Shown here: piece by piece, positions 37,413-45,913 of the stretch
Position numbering within the stretch: position 1 is the first letter of the stretch
Layout: every line of letters begins with the position of its first letter
DNA from: CAVTJL01 sp963752325
GTDB taxonomy: Bacteria; Pseudomonadota; Alphaproteobacteria; Geminicoccales; Geminicoccaceae
Assembly: GCA_963752325.1 (NCBI GenBank)
Contig: CAVVXU010000010.1
Span: 372,001 to 436,000 of the forward strand
Length of the DNA stretch: 64,000 bases
Reading direction: 5' to 3'
Translations under genes and position numbers: made by a program
The notes under the pieces: model-generated
The model's input: only the letters and a program-made list of their open reading frames with translations
Databases searched by the model: none
Told to the model about the DNA's origin: nothing

Positions 37413-38531
37413 ATGCGCATCGACCTCTCGTTCTGGCGCGGCCGCCGCGTCCTTCTGACGGGGCATACCGGCTTCAAGGGTTCCTGGCTGGCGGCATGGC
37501 TCACGGAGCTGGGTGCCGAGGTCACGGGCCTGGCCCTGGCGCCGAGGCAGTCACCCTCGCTCTGGCAGCGCCTCGCCCTCGACGGGCGGCTGCGCCATAT
37601 CGAGGGGGACGTGCGGGACCGGCAGCTCGTGGCCGGCGTGGTGAGCCGGGCCCAGCCGGAGATCATCCTCCATCTGGCGGGCCAAGCGATCGTCTTCGAG
37701 AGCCTGGAGCGGCCACTCGACACCTTCGACACCAATATCGGCGGCACGCTCGCCGTGCTCGAGGCGGCACGGCACGCGCCCTCGCTGCGGGCCATGGTCC
37801 TCGTGACCAGCGACAAGTGCTACGCCGACCCGAGCCGGCCCTGCGCCGAGGCCGACATTCTGGGTGGCGAGGATCCCTACAGCGCCAGCAAGGCCGCAGC
37901 CGAGCTGGTCGCCGGCGCCTATCGCGCCTGCTTCTTTCCCCCGTGGCGGGGCTGCGGCGTCGCGACGGCGCGGGCCGGCAACGTGATCGGAGGCGGCGAT
38001 CTCAGCCCCCATCGCCTCGTGCCGGACCTCGTGCGCGCTGTTGCCGCCGGACACCCGGCCCAGCTTCGCCATCCCGACGCGGTGCGGCCCTGGCAGCACG
38101 TTCTGGACGCGGTGAGCGGCTATCTGCAGCTGGCCCAGGCTCTCTTCGACGAGCCGGCGCTTCACGCCCGCCCCTGGAACTTCGGGCCGGAGGCGGGTGC
38201 GGAATGGACCGTCCGGCAGGTGGCCGAGGCGCTGGTGAGAGGCCTGGGCGGCGGCAAGGTCGACGCTCCGGGCCGGGCCGGGCCACCCGAGACCCCGATC
38301 CTGCGTCTCGTCACCGAGCGCGCCCGGCGCCAGCTCGGCTGGCGTCCTCAGCTCACGACGGCCGAGGTCGTCGCCTGGACGGCCGAGGGGTACCGGGCAT
38401 TCCTGGCCGACCCGGACATGGGCTGGCTCTACGAGCAGATCGAGGCCTATGGCGAACGCCTGGCGACGGTGGCCAGGCCCTGGGAGGACCTCGCCAGAGG
38501 GCACGCCGATGCGCTCCTCGCCGCTGGCTGA
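37413..38531 (+). CDS. rfbG: CDP-glucose 4,6-dehydratase
   Basis: 372-residue extended SDR making CDP-4-keto-6-deoxyglucose. The NAD motif RVLLTGHTGFKGSWL is at residues 13-27, with TSDKCY at about residue 135 and the catalytic Tyr/Lys in DPYSASKAAAE. The 3' half has typical RfbG strings AGNVIGGGDLSPHRLVPDL and VRPWQHVLDAVSGYL. ATG 37413 is chosen because the family begins here. It opens a tightly packed run of genes with small overlaps, behind an AT-rich promoter-like stretch at 37300-37370. Confidence 0.93.
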   Translation: MRIDLSFWRGRRVLLTGHTGFKGSWLAAWLTELGAEVTGLALAPRQSPSLWQRLALDGRLRHIEGDVRDRQLVAGVVSRAQPEIILHLAGQAIVFESLERPLDTFDTNIGGTLAVLEAARHAPSLRAMVLVTSDKCYADPSRPCAEADILGGEDPYSASKAAAELVAGAYRACFFPPWRGCGVATARAGNVIGGGDLSPHRLVPDLVRAVAAGHPAQLRHPDAVRPWQHVLDAVSGYLQLAQALFDEPALHARPWNFGPEAGAEWTVRQVAEALVRGLGGGKVDAPGRAGPPETPILRLVTERARRQLGWRPQLTTAEVVAWTAEGYRAFLADPDMGWLYEQIEAYGERLATVARPWEDLARGHADALLAAG

Positions 38532-39321
38532 GATACCCGTCTTCATCCTCTGTGGCGGCCGCGGGACGCGGCTCGGCGAGGTCGCGCAGAGCCTGCCCAA
38601 GCCCATGGTGGACATCGGCGGCCGGCCGCTGCTCTTGCACGTCATGCAGTGCTACGACCGCTGCGGCTTTCGCCGCTTCGTGCTCTGCACCGGCTGGCGC
38701 GGCGACGTCATCAGCAGCTACTTCCTCAACTTCCCTGCGCTGCACCAGGACTTCACCCTCGACCTCAGGGATCGTCAGGTAAGCTACCATCAGGTCGACA
38801 GGGCCCCGGACTGGGAGGTGACGATCGCCCATACCGGCCGGGACGCGATGACGGGTGCCAGAGTAGCCCGCGCGGCGGAGCGCTATCTGGGGGAGGCCGA
38901 GCATTTCGCCGTGACCTATGGCGACGGCCTCACCGACGTCGACCTCGCGGCCGAGTTCCTGTTCCACCGCTCGCACGAGGGCCTCGGCACGATGCTGGGC
39001 GTCCATCCGCCCTCCCAGTATGGGTGCGTCGAGCTCAACGACGGCCGCGCCCTTCGCTTCGACGAGAAGCCACGGCGCGAGGAAGACTGGATCAATGCCG
39101 GCTTCTTCTTCTTCCGGCAGGGCTTCCTCGACTACCTCTCGACCGACCAGGGATGCGTTCTCGAGCAGGAGCCGCTGCGCCGGCTCGCCGCCGAGGGCGA
39201 GCTTCGCGTCTTCCGCCACGAGGGCTTCTGGTCCAGCGTCGACACGATCCGCGACCGTGACCAGATGGTGGGCCTTTGGGAGGACGGGTCCGCACCCTGG
39301 CTCGGGCAGGGCGCCCGCTGA
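38509..39321 (+). CDS. rfbF: Glucose-1-phosphate cytidylyltransferase
   Basis: 270-residue nucleotidyltransferase supplying CDP-glucose to RfbG. The nucleotide-binding signature FILCGGRGTRLGEVAQSLPKP is near the start, followed by KPMVDIGGRPLLLHVM; the family motifs SYFLNFPALHQDFTLDL and GDGLTDVDLAAEF confirm RfbF rather than glucose-1-phosphate thymidylyltransferase. ATG 38509 overlaps the rfbG end by 23 bp. Although rfbF comes second here, it catalyses the earlier step. Confidence 0.94.
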   Translation: MRSSPLAEIPVFILCGGRGTRLGEVAQSLPKPMVDIGGRPLLLHVMQCYDRCGFRRFVLCTGWRGDVISSYFLNFPALHQDFTLDLRDRQVSYHQVDRAPDWEVTIAHTGRDAMTGARVARAAERYLGEAEHFAVTYGDGLTDVDLAAEFLFHRSHEGLGTMLGVHPPSQYGCVELNDGRALRFDEKPRREEDWINAGFFFFRQGFLDYLSTDQGCVLEQEPLRRLAAEGELRVFRHEGFWSSVDTIRDRDQMVGLWEDGSAPWLGQGAR

Positions 39322-39869
39322 TGCAGCTCCTGGCCGAGAGCCTGCCCGGCGTGAAGCTGCTGGCGCTCGAGCCGCATCCGGATGAGCGGGGCTGCTATCT
39401 CCGCTGCCTCTGTCGCGGCGCCCTGGCCGAGCTCGGCATCGACCTGTCGGTGACGCAGGCCAACGCGTCCTTCACGACCCGGGCCGGCACGCTCCGTGGG
39501 CTCCACTACCAGCTTCCCCCGGCAGACGAGGCCAAGCTCGTGGTCTGCCTCAAGGGCGCCATCTTCGACGTCGTGCTCGACCTTCGGCCCGCGTCGCGGG
39601 ACTTCGGCCGCCATGTCGGCCAGGAGCTGAGCGCCGACGCGTACCGGGCGGTCGTGGTGCCGCCACGCTGCGCACACGGCTTTCTCAGCCTCACCGACGA
39701 CGTCATCGTCGCCTACTACGCCTCGAGCCCCTACGCCCCCGAGCAGGAGCGCGGCATCCGCTGGGACGATCCGACCTTCGCGCTCGGGTGGCCGTTCCCG
39801 CCGCGGCTCGTCTCTGAGCGGGATCGCCGCCATCCCGATTTCGATCCGGCCCAGCACAGCGCCCTCTGA
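39321..39869 (+). CDS. dTDP-4-dehydrorhamnose 3,5-epimerase family protein
   Basis: 182-residue cupin epimerase. The catalytic histidine lies in TRAGTLRGLHYQLPP, and the second key residue region is VVVPPRCAHGFLSLTDDVIVAYY. ATG overlaps the rfbF stop (TGATG). Since the neighbours make a CDP-sugar, the likely substrate is CDP-4-keto-6-deoxyglucose instead of the dTDP form; this is inferred from context alone. Confidence 0.9.
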   Translation: MQLLAESLPGVKLLALEPHPDERGCYLRCLCRGALAELGIDLSVTQANASFTTRAGTLRGLHYQLPPADEAKLVVCLKGAIFDVVLDLRPASRDFGRHVGQELSADAYRAVVVPPRCAHGFLSLTDDVIVAYYASSPYAPEQERGIRWDDPTFALGWPFPPRLVSERDRRHPDFDPAQHSAL

Positions 39870-40828
39870 TGCATGCGCTGTTCACCGGGGTGAGCTCGTT
39901 CACCGGGTGTTGGTTCGTCGAGGCGTTGGTGGCCGAGGGCTTCGTCGTCCGAGCCACCTGCCGTCGCCAGCTCGCCGCCTATCCGCCGCCCGCGGCCCTG
40001 CGCCTCGCGCGTGCCGGCAAGGTCGCCCAGCTGATCGAGGACTGCGCCTTCGGCGACGCACGCTTCCTGGCGGCGATCGCCGCCGCCGATCCCTTCGACC
40101 TCCTTTGCCATCACGGCGCCGAGACGCGTGACCATCGCAGCCCCGGCTTTGCCGTGGAAGCTGCCGTCGCCGCCAACACGCACAGGCTCGAGGAGGTGCT
40201 GGAGGCCCTGCTGGCGCGAGGCTGCCGGACCATCCTCGTGACCGGCTCGGTCCTCGAGGCCGACGAGGGGCGCAGCACGCCGCCTACCGGCGCCGTCACC
40301 GCCTACGGCCTCGCCAAGACGCTGAGCTGGCAGATCCTCCGCTACCAGGCCGAGCGCCGGCGCATGACCGTCGGCAAGCTCACGATTCCGCACCCCTTCG
40401 GGCCGCTCGAGAAGCCAGGGCTGACGACGACCCTGGCAAAGCGGTGGCTCGCCGGGCAGGCGGCGATCGTGGAGCAGCCGCACCTCGTGCGCGACTTCGT
40501 CCATGTCGATCTGCTCGCCCTGAGCTATGCCCGCTTCGCCCGCTTCCTCGTCGGCGCCTCGGCCACCCATCGCCTGGCCCCCAGCGGCTATATCGAGTCC
40601 GTCGCGGATTTCGCCGAGCGCTTTGCCGCCGCGATGCGCGAGCGGCTGGACCGACCCTGCGCGATCGAGCTTGCGGCTGATCCGGCGCCGATCGACGAGC
40701 CGCTGGTGCGCTGCAACCGCGATCCCTTGACCGAGCAGGCGCCCGGCTGGCGCCTCGAGCGCTCCTGGGATCGCGCGGCCGGCTGGTACCTAGCGAGCAT
40801 CGGCGGGCAATATTCAACTATTGATTGA
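39869..40828 (+). CDS. NAD-dependent epimerase/reductase of the CDP-sugar pathway
   Basis: 319-residue extended SDR. N-terminal MHALFTGVSSFTGCWFVEAL is the Rossmann motif (GxxxxxG with a serine-rich variant). The catalytic Ser/Tyr/Lys are in ILVTGSVLEADEG and AYGLAKTLSWQ, and IPHPFGPLEKPG is a typical nucleotide-sugar loop. With epimerase before it, the most probable task is reduction of the 4-keto group to finish a CDP-6-deoxyhexose. The start overlaps the preceding stop (TGATG). Confidence 0.85.
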   Translation: MHALFTGVSSFTGCWFVEALVAEGFVVRATCRRQLAAYPPPAALRLARAGKVAQLIEDCAFGDARFLAAIAAADPFDLLCHHGAETRDHRSPGFAVEAAVAANTHRLEEVLEALLARGCRTILVTGSVLEADEGRSTPPTGAVTAYGLAKTLSWQILRYQAERRRMTVGKLTIPHPFGPLEKPGLTTTLAKRWLAGQAAIVEQPHLVRDFVHVDLLALSYARFARFLVGASATHRLAPSGYIESVADFAERFAAAMRERLDRPCAIELAADPAPIDEPLVRCNRDPLTEQAPGWRLERSWDRAAGWYLASIGGQYSTID

Positions 40829-40844
40829 TTTTTCCAAATAGTTG
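40815..40844. repeat. AT-rich inverted repeat between the CDP-sugar and glycosyltransferase genes
   Basis: CAACTATT and AATAGTTG separated by 14 nt containing TTTTT. It spans the SDR stop codon. Its low GC content contrasts with the flanks and marks either a terminator-like structure or a promoter region for the following glycosyltransferases. Confidence 0.45.
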
Positions 40845-40899
40845 CTCATCATGCGTGCTCGATCACCCTTCAAGCGGTGACTGCACGACGGGGGCGGTG

Positions 40900-41880
40900 A
40901 TGAGCATCGATCGCAACATTTGCGGGGCCTCTCGATCCGCGCCGAGCGTCGGCGTCGTCATCGTCACCCATCGCGCGCGAAGCCATCTCGACCGCTGCCT
41001 GCCGCCACTCCTCGCCTCGCCGACCCGGCCGCGCGTGCTGGTCGTGAACTCGTCCTCGGACGACGGCACGATCGAGCGCGCCAGGGAGCTGGGTGCCGAG
41101 ACCTTGGTGGTGGCACGCCACACCTTCAACCACGGGCTGACCCGCGAGCGGGCAAGACGTCGTCTCGGGACCGACATCGTCGTGATGATGACGCCGGATG
41201 CCTACCCGATCAGCCGGCGGTTCCTCGAGACCCTGGTCGAGCCGGTGCAGACCGGCGCTGCCGCGGTGAGCTATGCGCGCCAGGTGGCGGCCCCCGACGC
41301 GGATCCGATCGCCCGCTTCGGCCGCGCCTTCAACTACCCGGCCGAGAGCCACCGCCGTACGCTTGCCGACCGACCCCGCTTCGGCTCCTACACCCACTTC
41401 TGCTCGAACGCCTGCGCCGCCTGGTCGTGCGCCGCCCTCGACCGCATCGGCGGGTTCCGCCAGACCCTCGTCTCCGAGGAGACGATCGCCACAGCCGAGC
41501 TGCTCGAGCAGGGACTGACCATCGCCTATGTGGCCGAGGCCGTCGTGAGCCACACCCATCCGACGCGGCTCGTCCAGAGCTTCCGCCGCCAGTTCGACAT
41601 CGGCTACACGCGCGAGGCCTTCCGCCATCTGCTTCTCGCCTGCGAGCGGGACGAGGCCCGCGGCCGCCGTTATGTTGCAGGACTGCTCCGCACCCTGGCG
41701 CGCGAGCAGCCGGCACTCGTCCCCTACGCGCTCCTCGATTCGGCCGCACGGCTCGCCGGCTACCGGATCGGCCGCCTCGGCGCCCGGCTGCCCGACGCGC
41801 TGGTGCGGCGACTGAGCGGGCAGGATTTCTACTGGGCCTCGACCGCCCGGCACCGCCGGCCGGTCCCCGCCGCCGCCTGA
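40900..41880 (+). CDS. Glycosyltransferase family 2 (rhamnosyltransferase-like)
   Basis: 326-residue GT-A enzyme. It starts near VGVVIVTHRARSHLDRCLPP. The nucleotide-binding part includes VLVVNSSSDDGTIERARELG, a metal-binding analogue at VMMTPDAYPISRRF, and the acceptor-side motif FSSN-like CSNACAAWSCAALDRIGGF followed by an EE motif in VSEETIATAELLE. These resemble rhamnosyltransferases of O-antigen loci. It likely transfers a sugar to the lipid-linked repeat unit on the cytoplasmic face. Confidence 0.86.
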   Translation: MSIDRNICGASRSAPSVGVVIVTHRARSHLDRCLPPLLASPTRPRVLVVNSSSDDGTIERARELGAETLVVARHTFNHGLTRERARRRLGTDIVVMMTPDAYPISRRFLETLVEPVQTGAAAVSYARQVAAPDADPIARFGRAFNYPAESHRRTLADRPRFGSYTHFCSNACAAWSCAALDRIGGFRQTLVSEETIATAELLEQGLTIAYVAEAVVSHTHPTRLVQSFRRQFDIGYTREAFRHLLLACERDEARGRRYVAGLLRTLAREQPALVPYALLDSAARLAGYRIGRLGARLPDALVRRLSGQDFYWASTARHRRPVPAAA

Positions 41881-41886
41881 CCGACC

Positions 41887-43017
41887 ATGCGCGTCGCCCT
41901 CCTCACCAACAACGCCATGCCGCCCCGCGAGGGGATCGGCCGGCACGTGCTGGAGGTGGCGCGCCGCCTGCAGCACCGCGGCCACGACCCCTTCGTGCTG
42001 GCGCGCGGGCGGAGCTTCGACAGCTGGCGCGAGGTGGATGTCGAGGGCATCGAGGTCCACCGTGTGCCGAGCTTCCCGATCCAGCCCTTCCATCAGCGGG
42101 CGGCGCGCCTCGTGCTCGACCGCTGGCTGCAGGACGGAGCCAGGGGCGCCGACCTGCTGCATGTCCATCTGCCGCTGTTCCCGCGGCTCAGGACCGGGCT
42201 GCCGATCGTCGCCACCTTCCACAGCCCGATGCTGAGCGACACCTGCGCCATCGCGGAGCCGGGACCACGCGCCCGGGCAATCCGGCTCAACGCCCGCCTG
42301 TTCTCACGCCACCACGAGCAGTGGTATCTCGACAATGCGCGCGAGCTCATCGCCGTGTCGTCCGGCGTAGCGCGCGAGCTGGCGCAGCACTACAGGCTCG
42401 ACGGCCGCATGCCGCTGGTGGTGCCGAACGGCGTCGACGCCGGCTTCTTCGACGGCACCCGGCGGCCGATGGCGCCGCCCGTGGTGCTCTATGTCGGCCG
42501 GCTCGGCTACCGCAAGGGCCTGCTTCGTCTGCTCGAGGCCTTTGCCCTCCTGTCCCAGAGGGTGGACTGCCGGCTGGCGCTGGTCGGCGAGGGGCCTCTC
42601 GAGGCAACGCTGCGCGCCAGCGCCCACCGTCTCGGCATCGCCCAGCAGATCGACCTCGCGGGCTTCGTTCCGCCCGAGGGGGTGCGGGCCTGGCTGGGCC
42701 GCGCGAGCTGCCTCGTCAATGCCGCCGACTATGAGAGCGGGCCGCTCACCCTGCTCGAGGCGATGGCGGCCGCAACGCCCGTCGTCTCCACGCGGACAGG
42801 GCTCGTCGCCGAGCTTGCCGATCCAGCACCCCTTCTCGTGGTCGAGCCGACGCCGGAGGCTCTGGCCTCGGGCATCGCCCGCGTCCTCGCCGATCCCGCG
42901 GCAGCCCAGCGCCGCGCCGCGGACGCCCAGAGCCTCGTGCGGCAGCGCTTCTCGTGGGATCGGGTCGTCGATGCGATCGAGGATGCCTATGGCTACGCCT
43001 GGAGCCTCGCGGCGTGA
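41887..43017 (+). CDS. Glycosyltransferase family 4
   Basis: 376-residue GT-B retaining glycosyltransferase. The N-terminal loop PPREGIGRHVLEVARRL, the linker VVPNGVDAGFFDGT, the donor-domain start VLYVGRLGYRKGLLRLLEAF and the EX7E motif ESGPLTLLEAMAAATPVV are all clear. It overlaps the next gene by four bases (GTGA), making a translationally coupled run. The donor sugar is not predictable. Confidence 0.92.
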   Translation: MRVALLTNNAMPPREGIGRHVLEVARRLQHRGHDPFVLARGRSFDSWREVDVEGIEVHRVPSFPIQPFHQRAARLVLDRWLQDGARGADLLHVHLPLFPRLRTGLPIVATFHSPMLSDTCAIAEPGPRARAIRLNARLFSRHHEQWYLDNARELIAVSSGVARELAQHYRLDGRMPLVVPNGVDAGFFDGTRRPMAPPVVLYVGRLGYRKGLLRLLEAFALLSQRVDCRLALVGEGPLEATLRASAHRLGIAQQIDLAGFVPPEGVRAWLGRASCLVNAADYESGPLTLLEAMAAATPVVSTRTGLVAELADPAPLLVVEPTPEALASGIARVLADPAAAQRRAADAQSLVRQRFSWDRVVDAIEDAYGYAWSLAA

Positions 43018-44807
43018 GCCCGGCCCCGCCAGCGCGCCGCCTCGCCGTCGTCTGCTTCGGCCTCGAGCGCGACCGCGTGCGGCGTCAGCCCTGGCACGTC
43101 GCGATCGGCCTTGCCCTGGGCCTTCGGGCGCTTGGTCACGACGTCCGCATCATCACGGATGCCGCCGATCCGCCCTGCGAGCTCGAGGTGCCCGTGATCG
43201 CGGTCGACCATCTGCTCGAGCATGGCCGGGCCAGCGTCGCTCTCCGAAACGAGATCGCGGCGTACCGGTCGGAGCGCGCCTTTCTCATCGGCGGCGCGTT
43301 GGCCGTCGCGCGTCTCCGGGAGCTTTGCCTCTCCTGCGCGACGAGCATCGTGATGGCGAGCCCGAAGCTGCACCCGGGCGAGATCCTGCGGCTCGGCCTG
43401 CCGACCCTTCTGGGCGAAGGGCGCCTCCTCTTGCTGCCGCTCGTCAACGCGCTCCTGCCGGGCTTCTTTCTGTGCCGCGGCTTCGGGCGCAGCGGTGCCG
43501 ACGACATCGTCTATCTGAGTGCCGCCACGCGGCAGCGCTACGCGGCGCTGGGCCTTCCCGTGGGCAGGCTCCTCAGACCGCAGGTCGACGCCGGGCTCTG
43601 CCTGGGCCTGCCGCCGCCGTCTGGGCCGGTCACGCTCTGCTATCTGGGCCCGCCGCTCGAGCTGCGGGGCGCCGGCTTGGCGCTGCAGACCTTCGAGCGC
43701 GTCGTAGAACGGGGCCTCGATGCCCGCCTCATGATGCTGCTGCGGCCGGACGGCGGCGACCGAGCCCTTCGCCGCCTGCTGGAGCGGATCGAGCGGAGCC
43801 CGTCCCGCGAGCGCATCGAGGTCGAGACCGCGATGCTGCCGAGCGCGGAGCTGCGTCATCGGTTGGCGAGGACACATCTCTTTCTTTTGCCGTTCCAGGC
43901 GCCCGTTTCCGAGGTGCCGCTCGTCGTCGTCGAGGCGGGCCTCAGCGGGCGGCGGCTCGTCGTCCTGGATGCGCCAGGCGTGGCCGAGGTGGCACGAGCC
44001 ATGGGCGGGGTCGTCGCCCCGACGCCCGAGCGCCTGCCCGACGCGGTGATCGAGGCGCTGGAGAACGCCGCTGCCGGCCCTCCGCCATCCGCCGAGGCCT
44101 GGACCCGCTGGGATCGTGCCTGCGCGGCGCTTCTGGCCGAGCAGCCCTGGCAGCTCCGCATGATCGCCGTCTGCGGCGTCGACGGCAGCGGCAAGACGGC
44201 CCTCGTCGAGGCCCTCTCCCGGCACCTCGCGGCGGCAGGCATCCCGCATCGCCATGTGTGGAGTCGATTCCGCAACTATCTCTCGAAGCCGCTCCTGGCC
44301 CTGACGCGGCTGAGCGGTCACAACCGCAAGGAGCAGCACGGCGGCTTCCGTATCGGCTACCATGACTTCGCCGCCTCGCGTCCGCTGGCCCTTTTGTTCC
44401 TTTTCCTGCAGCTGATCGACACCGCGCTCGACATCGTGGGCCGCTTCCGGCTCGGCTCCGGTGTGCCGATCCTGGCGGACCGCTGCGCCCTCGACACCCT
44501 CGTCGATCTCGCGGTCGACACCGGCCTCGACGACCTCGTCCTCGACCGGGCAGGGCCTCTCCTTCTTCGCCTCCTGCCCCAGCCGCGGCTCGCGGTCCTG
44601 ATCGAGCGCAGCCCGGCGCTGATCGCCCGCCAGCGCCCCGACGCCCTGGCCGATCGCCACTTCGCCCGCCGCCGCGCGCTCTATGCGCGGCTCGCCCGAA
44701 GCCTGGGCATGCCGGTGCTCACCAATGACGGGCCGCTCGAGGTCACCCTCGAAGCGCTGCTGGCCCTCGCCTGCCCGGCCCAGCCCACTCGGGAGCGGGC
44801 CGCATGA
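43014..44807 (+). CDS. Glycosyltransferase fused to a thymidylate-kinase-like domain
   Basis: 597 residues. GTG 43014 overlaps the upstream stop. Residues 1-370 look like a GT-B glycosyltransferase (LAVVCFGLERDRVRRQPWHV, then VSEVPLVVVEAGLSGRRLVV as donor-side EX7E analogue). Residues 383-597 are a P-loop kinase of thymidylate-kinase type: Walker A CGVDGSGKTALVEAL near residue 388, a DR motif in PILADRCALDTLVDLA and a LID-like region with RQRPDALADRHFARRRALY. Such kinase-like proteins occur in polysaccharide loci but are usually separate. A kinase acting on a sugar or lipid carrier is a guess; true dTMP kinase activity seems unlikely. Confidence 0.82.
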   Translation: MSPAPPARRLAVVCFGLERDRVRRQPWHVAIGLALGLRALGHDVRIITDAADPPCELEVPVIAVDHLLEHGRASVALRNEIAAYRSERAFLIGGALAVARLRELCLSCATSIVMASPKLHPGEILRLGLPTLLGEGRLLLLPLVNALLPGFFLCRGFGRSGADDIVYLSAATRQRYAALGLPVGRLLRPQVDAGLCLGLPPPSGPVTLCYLGPPLELRGAGLALQTFERVVERGLDARLMMLLRPDGGDRALRRLLERIERSPSRERIEVETAMLPSAELRHRLARTHLFLLPFQAPVSEVPLVVVEAGLSGRRLVVLDAPGVAEVARAMGGVVAPTPERLPDAVIEALENAAAGPPPSAEAWTRWDRACAALLAEQPWQLRMIAVCGVDGSGKTALVEALSRHLAAAGIPHRHVWSRFRNYLSKPLLALTRLSGHNRKEQHGGFRIGYHDFAASRPLALLFLFLQLIDTALDIVGRFRLGSGVPILADRCALDTLVDLAVDTGLDDLVLDRAGPLLLRLLPQPRLAVLIERSPALIARQRPDALADRHFARRRALYARLARSLGMPVLTNDGPLEVTLEALLALACPAQPTRERAA

Positions 44808-45913
44808 TCTACGTCTTCTACAACAACGATCCGCTGGCCCAGGACCAGGGCGGCGGCGCCGAGCACTTCCGCGGCCTGCACCGGGCGCTTCGGGGCTCCG
44901 GCCTCAGCTACCGCCTGATCGCAGCCCAGCTCCAGAATGCCGCCCGCGACCCGCGGATCACCTACATCTCCACGGGCTCGCACTTTCTGCGCTTCTACCT
45001 CGCGCTTTGGCTCTGGTTCTGGCGGCACCGCAGGAGCTTCCAGCCGGGCGACGTCTTTCATTTCCACCGCAACTACGCCGCCTGGCCGAAGCTTCTCCTG
45101 GCACGGCGCCACGGTCGGGTGGTCATCAGCTATCACAATGTCACAGGGCGCGTGCTCGAGGGCCGGCTCGGCCGTCTGGCCCAGCCACTCAGGGCATTGA
45201 TGCTGCTGCTCGAGCGGCGGGTGGCGGCCCTGTCCGACGCCATCGTCTGCGTGAGCGGCCGCGATCGCCGCGCGCTGGCCGAGATCGTCCTGCCCGAGCC
45301 CTTCGCGCGCGCCGTCGTCATACCCGCGGCCTTCGACGGGCGCCTCTTCGCCCATGCCGCCGGGCCGCCGGGGCCCCACCTGGCGAGGCGGCTGCTGTTG
45401 GTCGGCCGGATCAGCCACCAGAAGAACGTCCCGCTGGCGATCGCGGTGATCGAGCGGCTCCTGGCCGACGGCGAGGCGTACGACCTCACCATCGCCGGCG
45501 ACGGCGAGGACAGCCGCCAGCTCGTCCGCCGCATCGCCACCAGCCGGGTCTCGAGCCGGATCCACTGGGTCGGCCGGCTGCCGCACGAGGCGATCCCGGA
45601 CCTGCTCGCCGCCCACGGCATCCTCCTCCTCACCAGCCGCTACGAGGCCTCCCCGACGGTCGTCAAGGAGGCGCTGAAAGCCCACCGACCGGTCGTCAGC
45701 ACGGATGTGGGCGACGTGCCGGACTGGCTCGACGAGGACCGCACCGGCTTCGTCTGCGCGCCCGATCCGGCCTCGCTTGCCGCCGGCGTGCGGCGTGCCA
45801 GCCGGCTCATCCTCGAAGGCCGCTACGGTCAGACGACAAAAGGGCAGATGCTCGACGAGAGGGCCATCATGACCGAGGTGCTCCGCCTTTATCGCCGGCT
45901 GGAGGCGGTATGA
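44804..45913 (+). CDS. Glycosyltransferase family 4
   Basis: 369-residue GT-B enzyme. Glycine-rich acceptor loop QDQGGGAEHFRGLHRALRG near residue 10, donor-domain start LLLVGRISHQKNVPLAIAVI, the middle DLTIAGDGEDSRQL, and the EX7E motif YEASPTVVKEALKAHRPVV. The ATG overlaps the preceding stop (ATGA) and the flippase gene overlaps its own stop, so the whole run is coupled. The donor is unknown. Confidence 0.92.
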   Translation: MIYVFYNNDPLAQDQGGGAEHFRGLHRALRGSGLSYRLIAAQLQNAARDPRITYISTGSHFLRFYLALWLWFWRHRRSFQPGDVFHFHRNYAAWPKLLLARRHGRVVISYHNVTGRVLEGRLGRLAQPLRALMLLLERRVAALSDAIVCVSGRDRRALAEIVLPEPFARAVVIPAAFDGRLFAHAAGPPGPHLARRLLLVGRISHQKNVPLAIAVIERLLADGEAYDLTIAGDGEDSRQLVRRIATSRVSSRIHWVGRLPHEAIPDLLAAHGILLLTSRYEASPTVVKEALKAHRPVVSTDVGDVPDWLDEDRTGFVCAPDPASLAAGVRRASRLILEGRYGQTTKGQMLDERAIMTEVLRLYRRLEAV

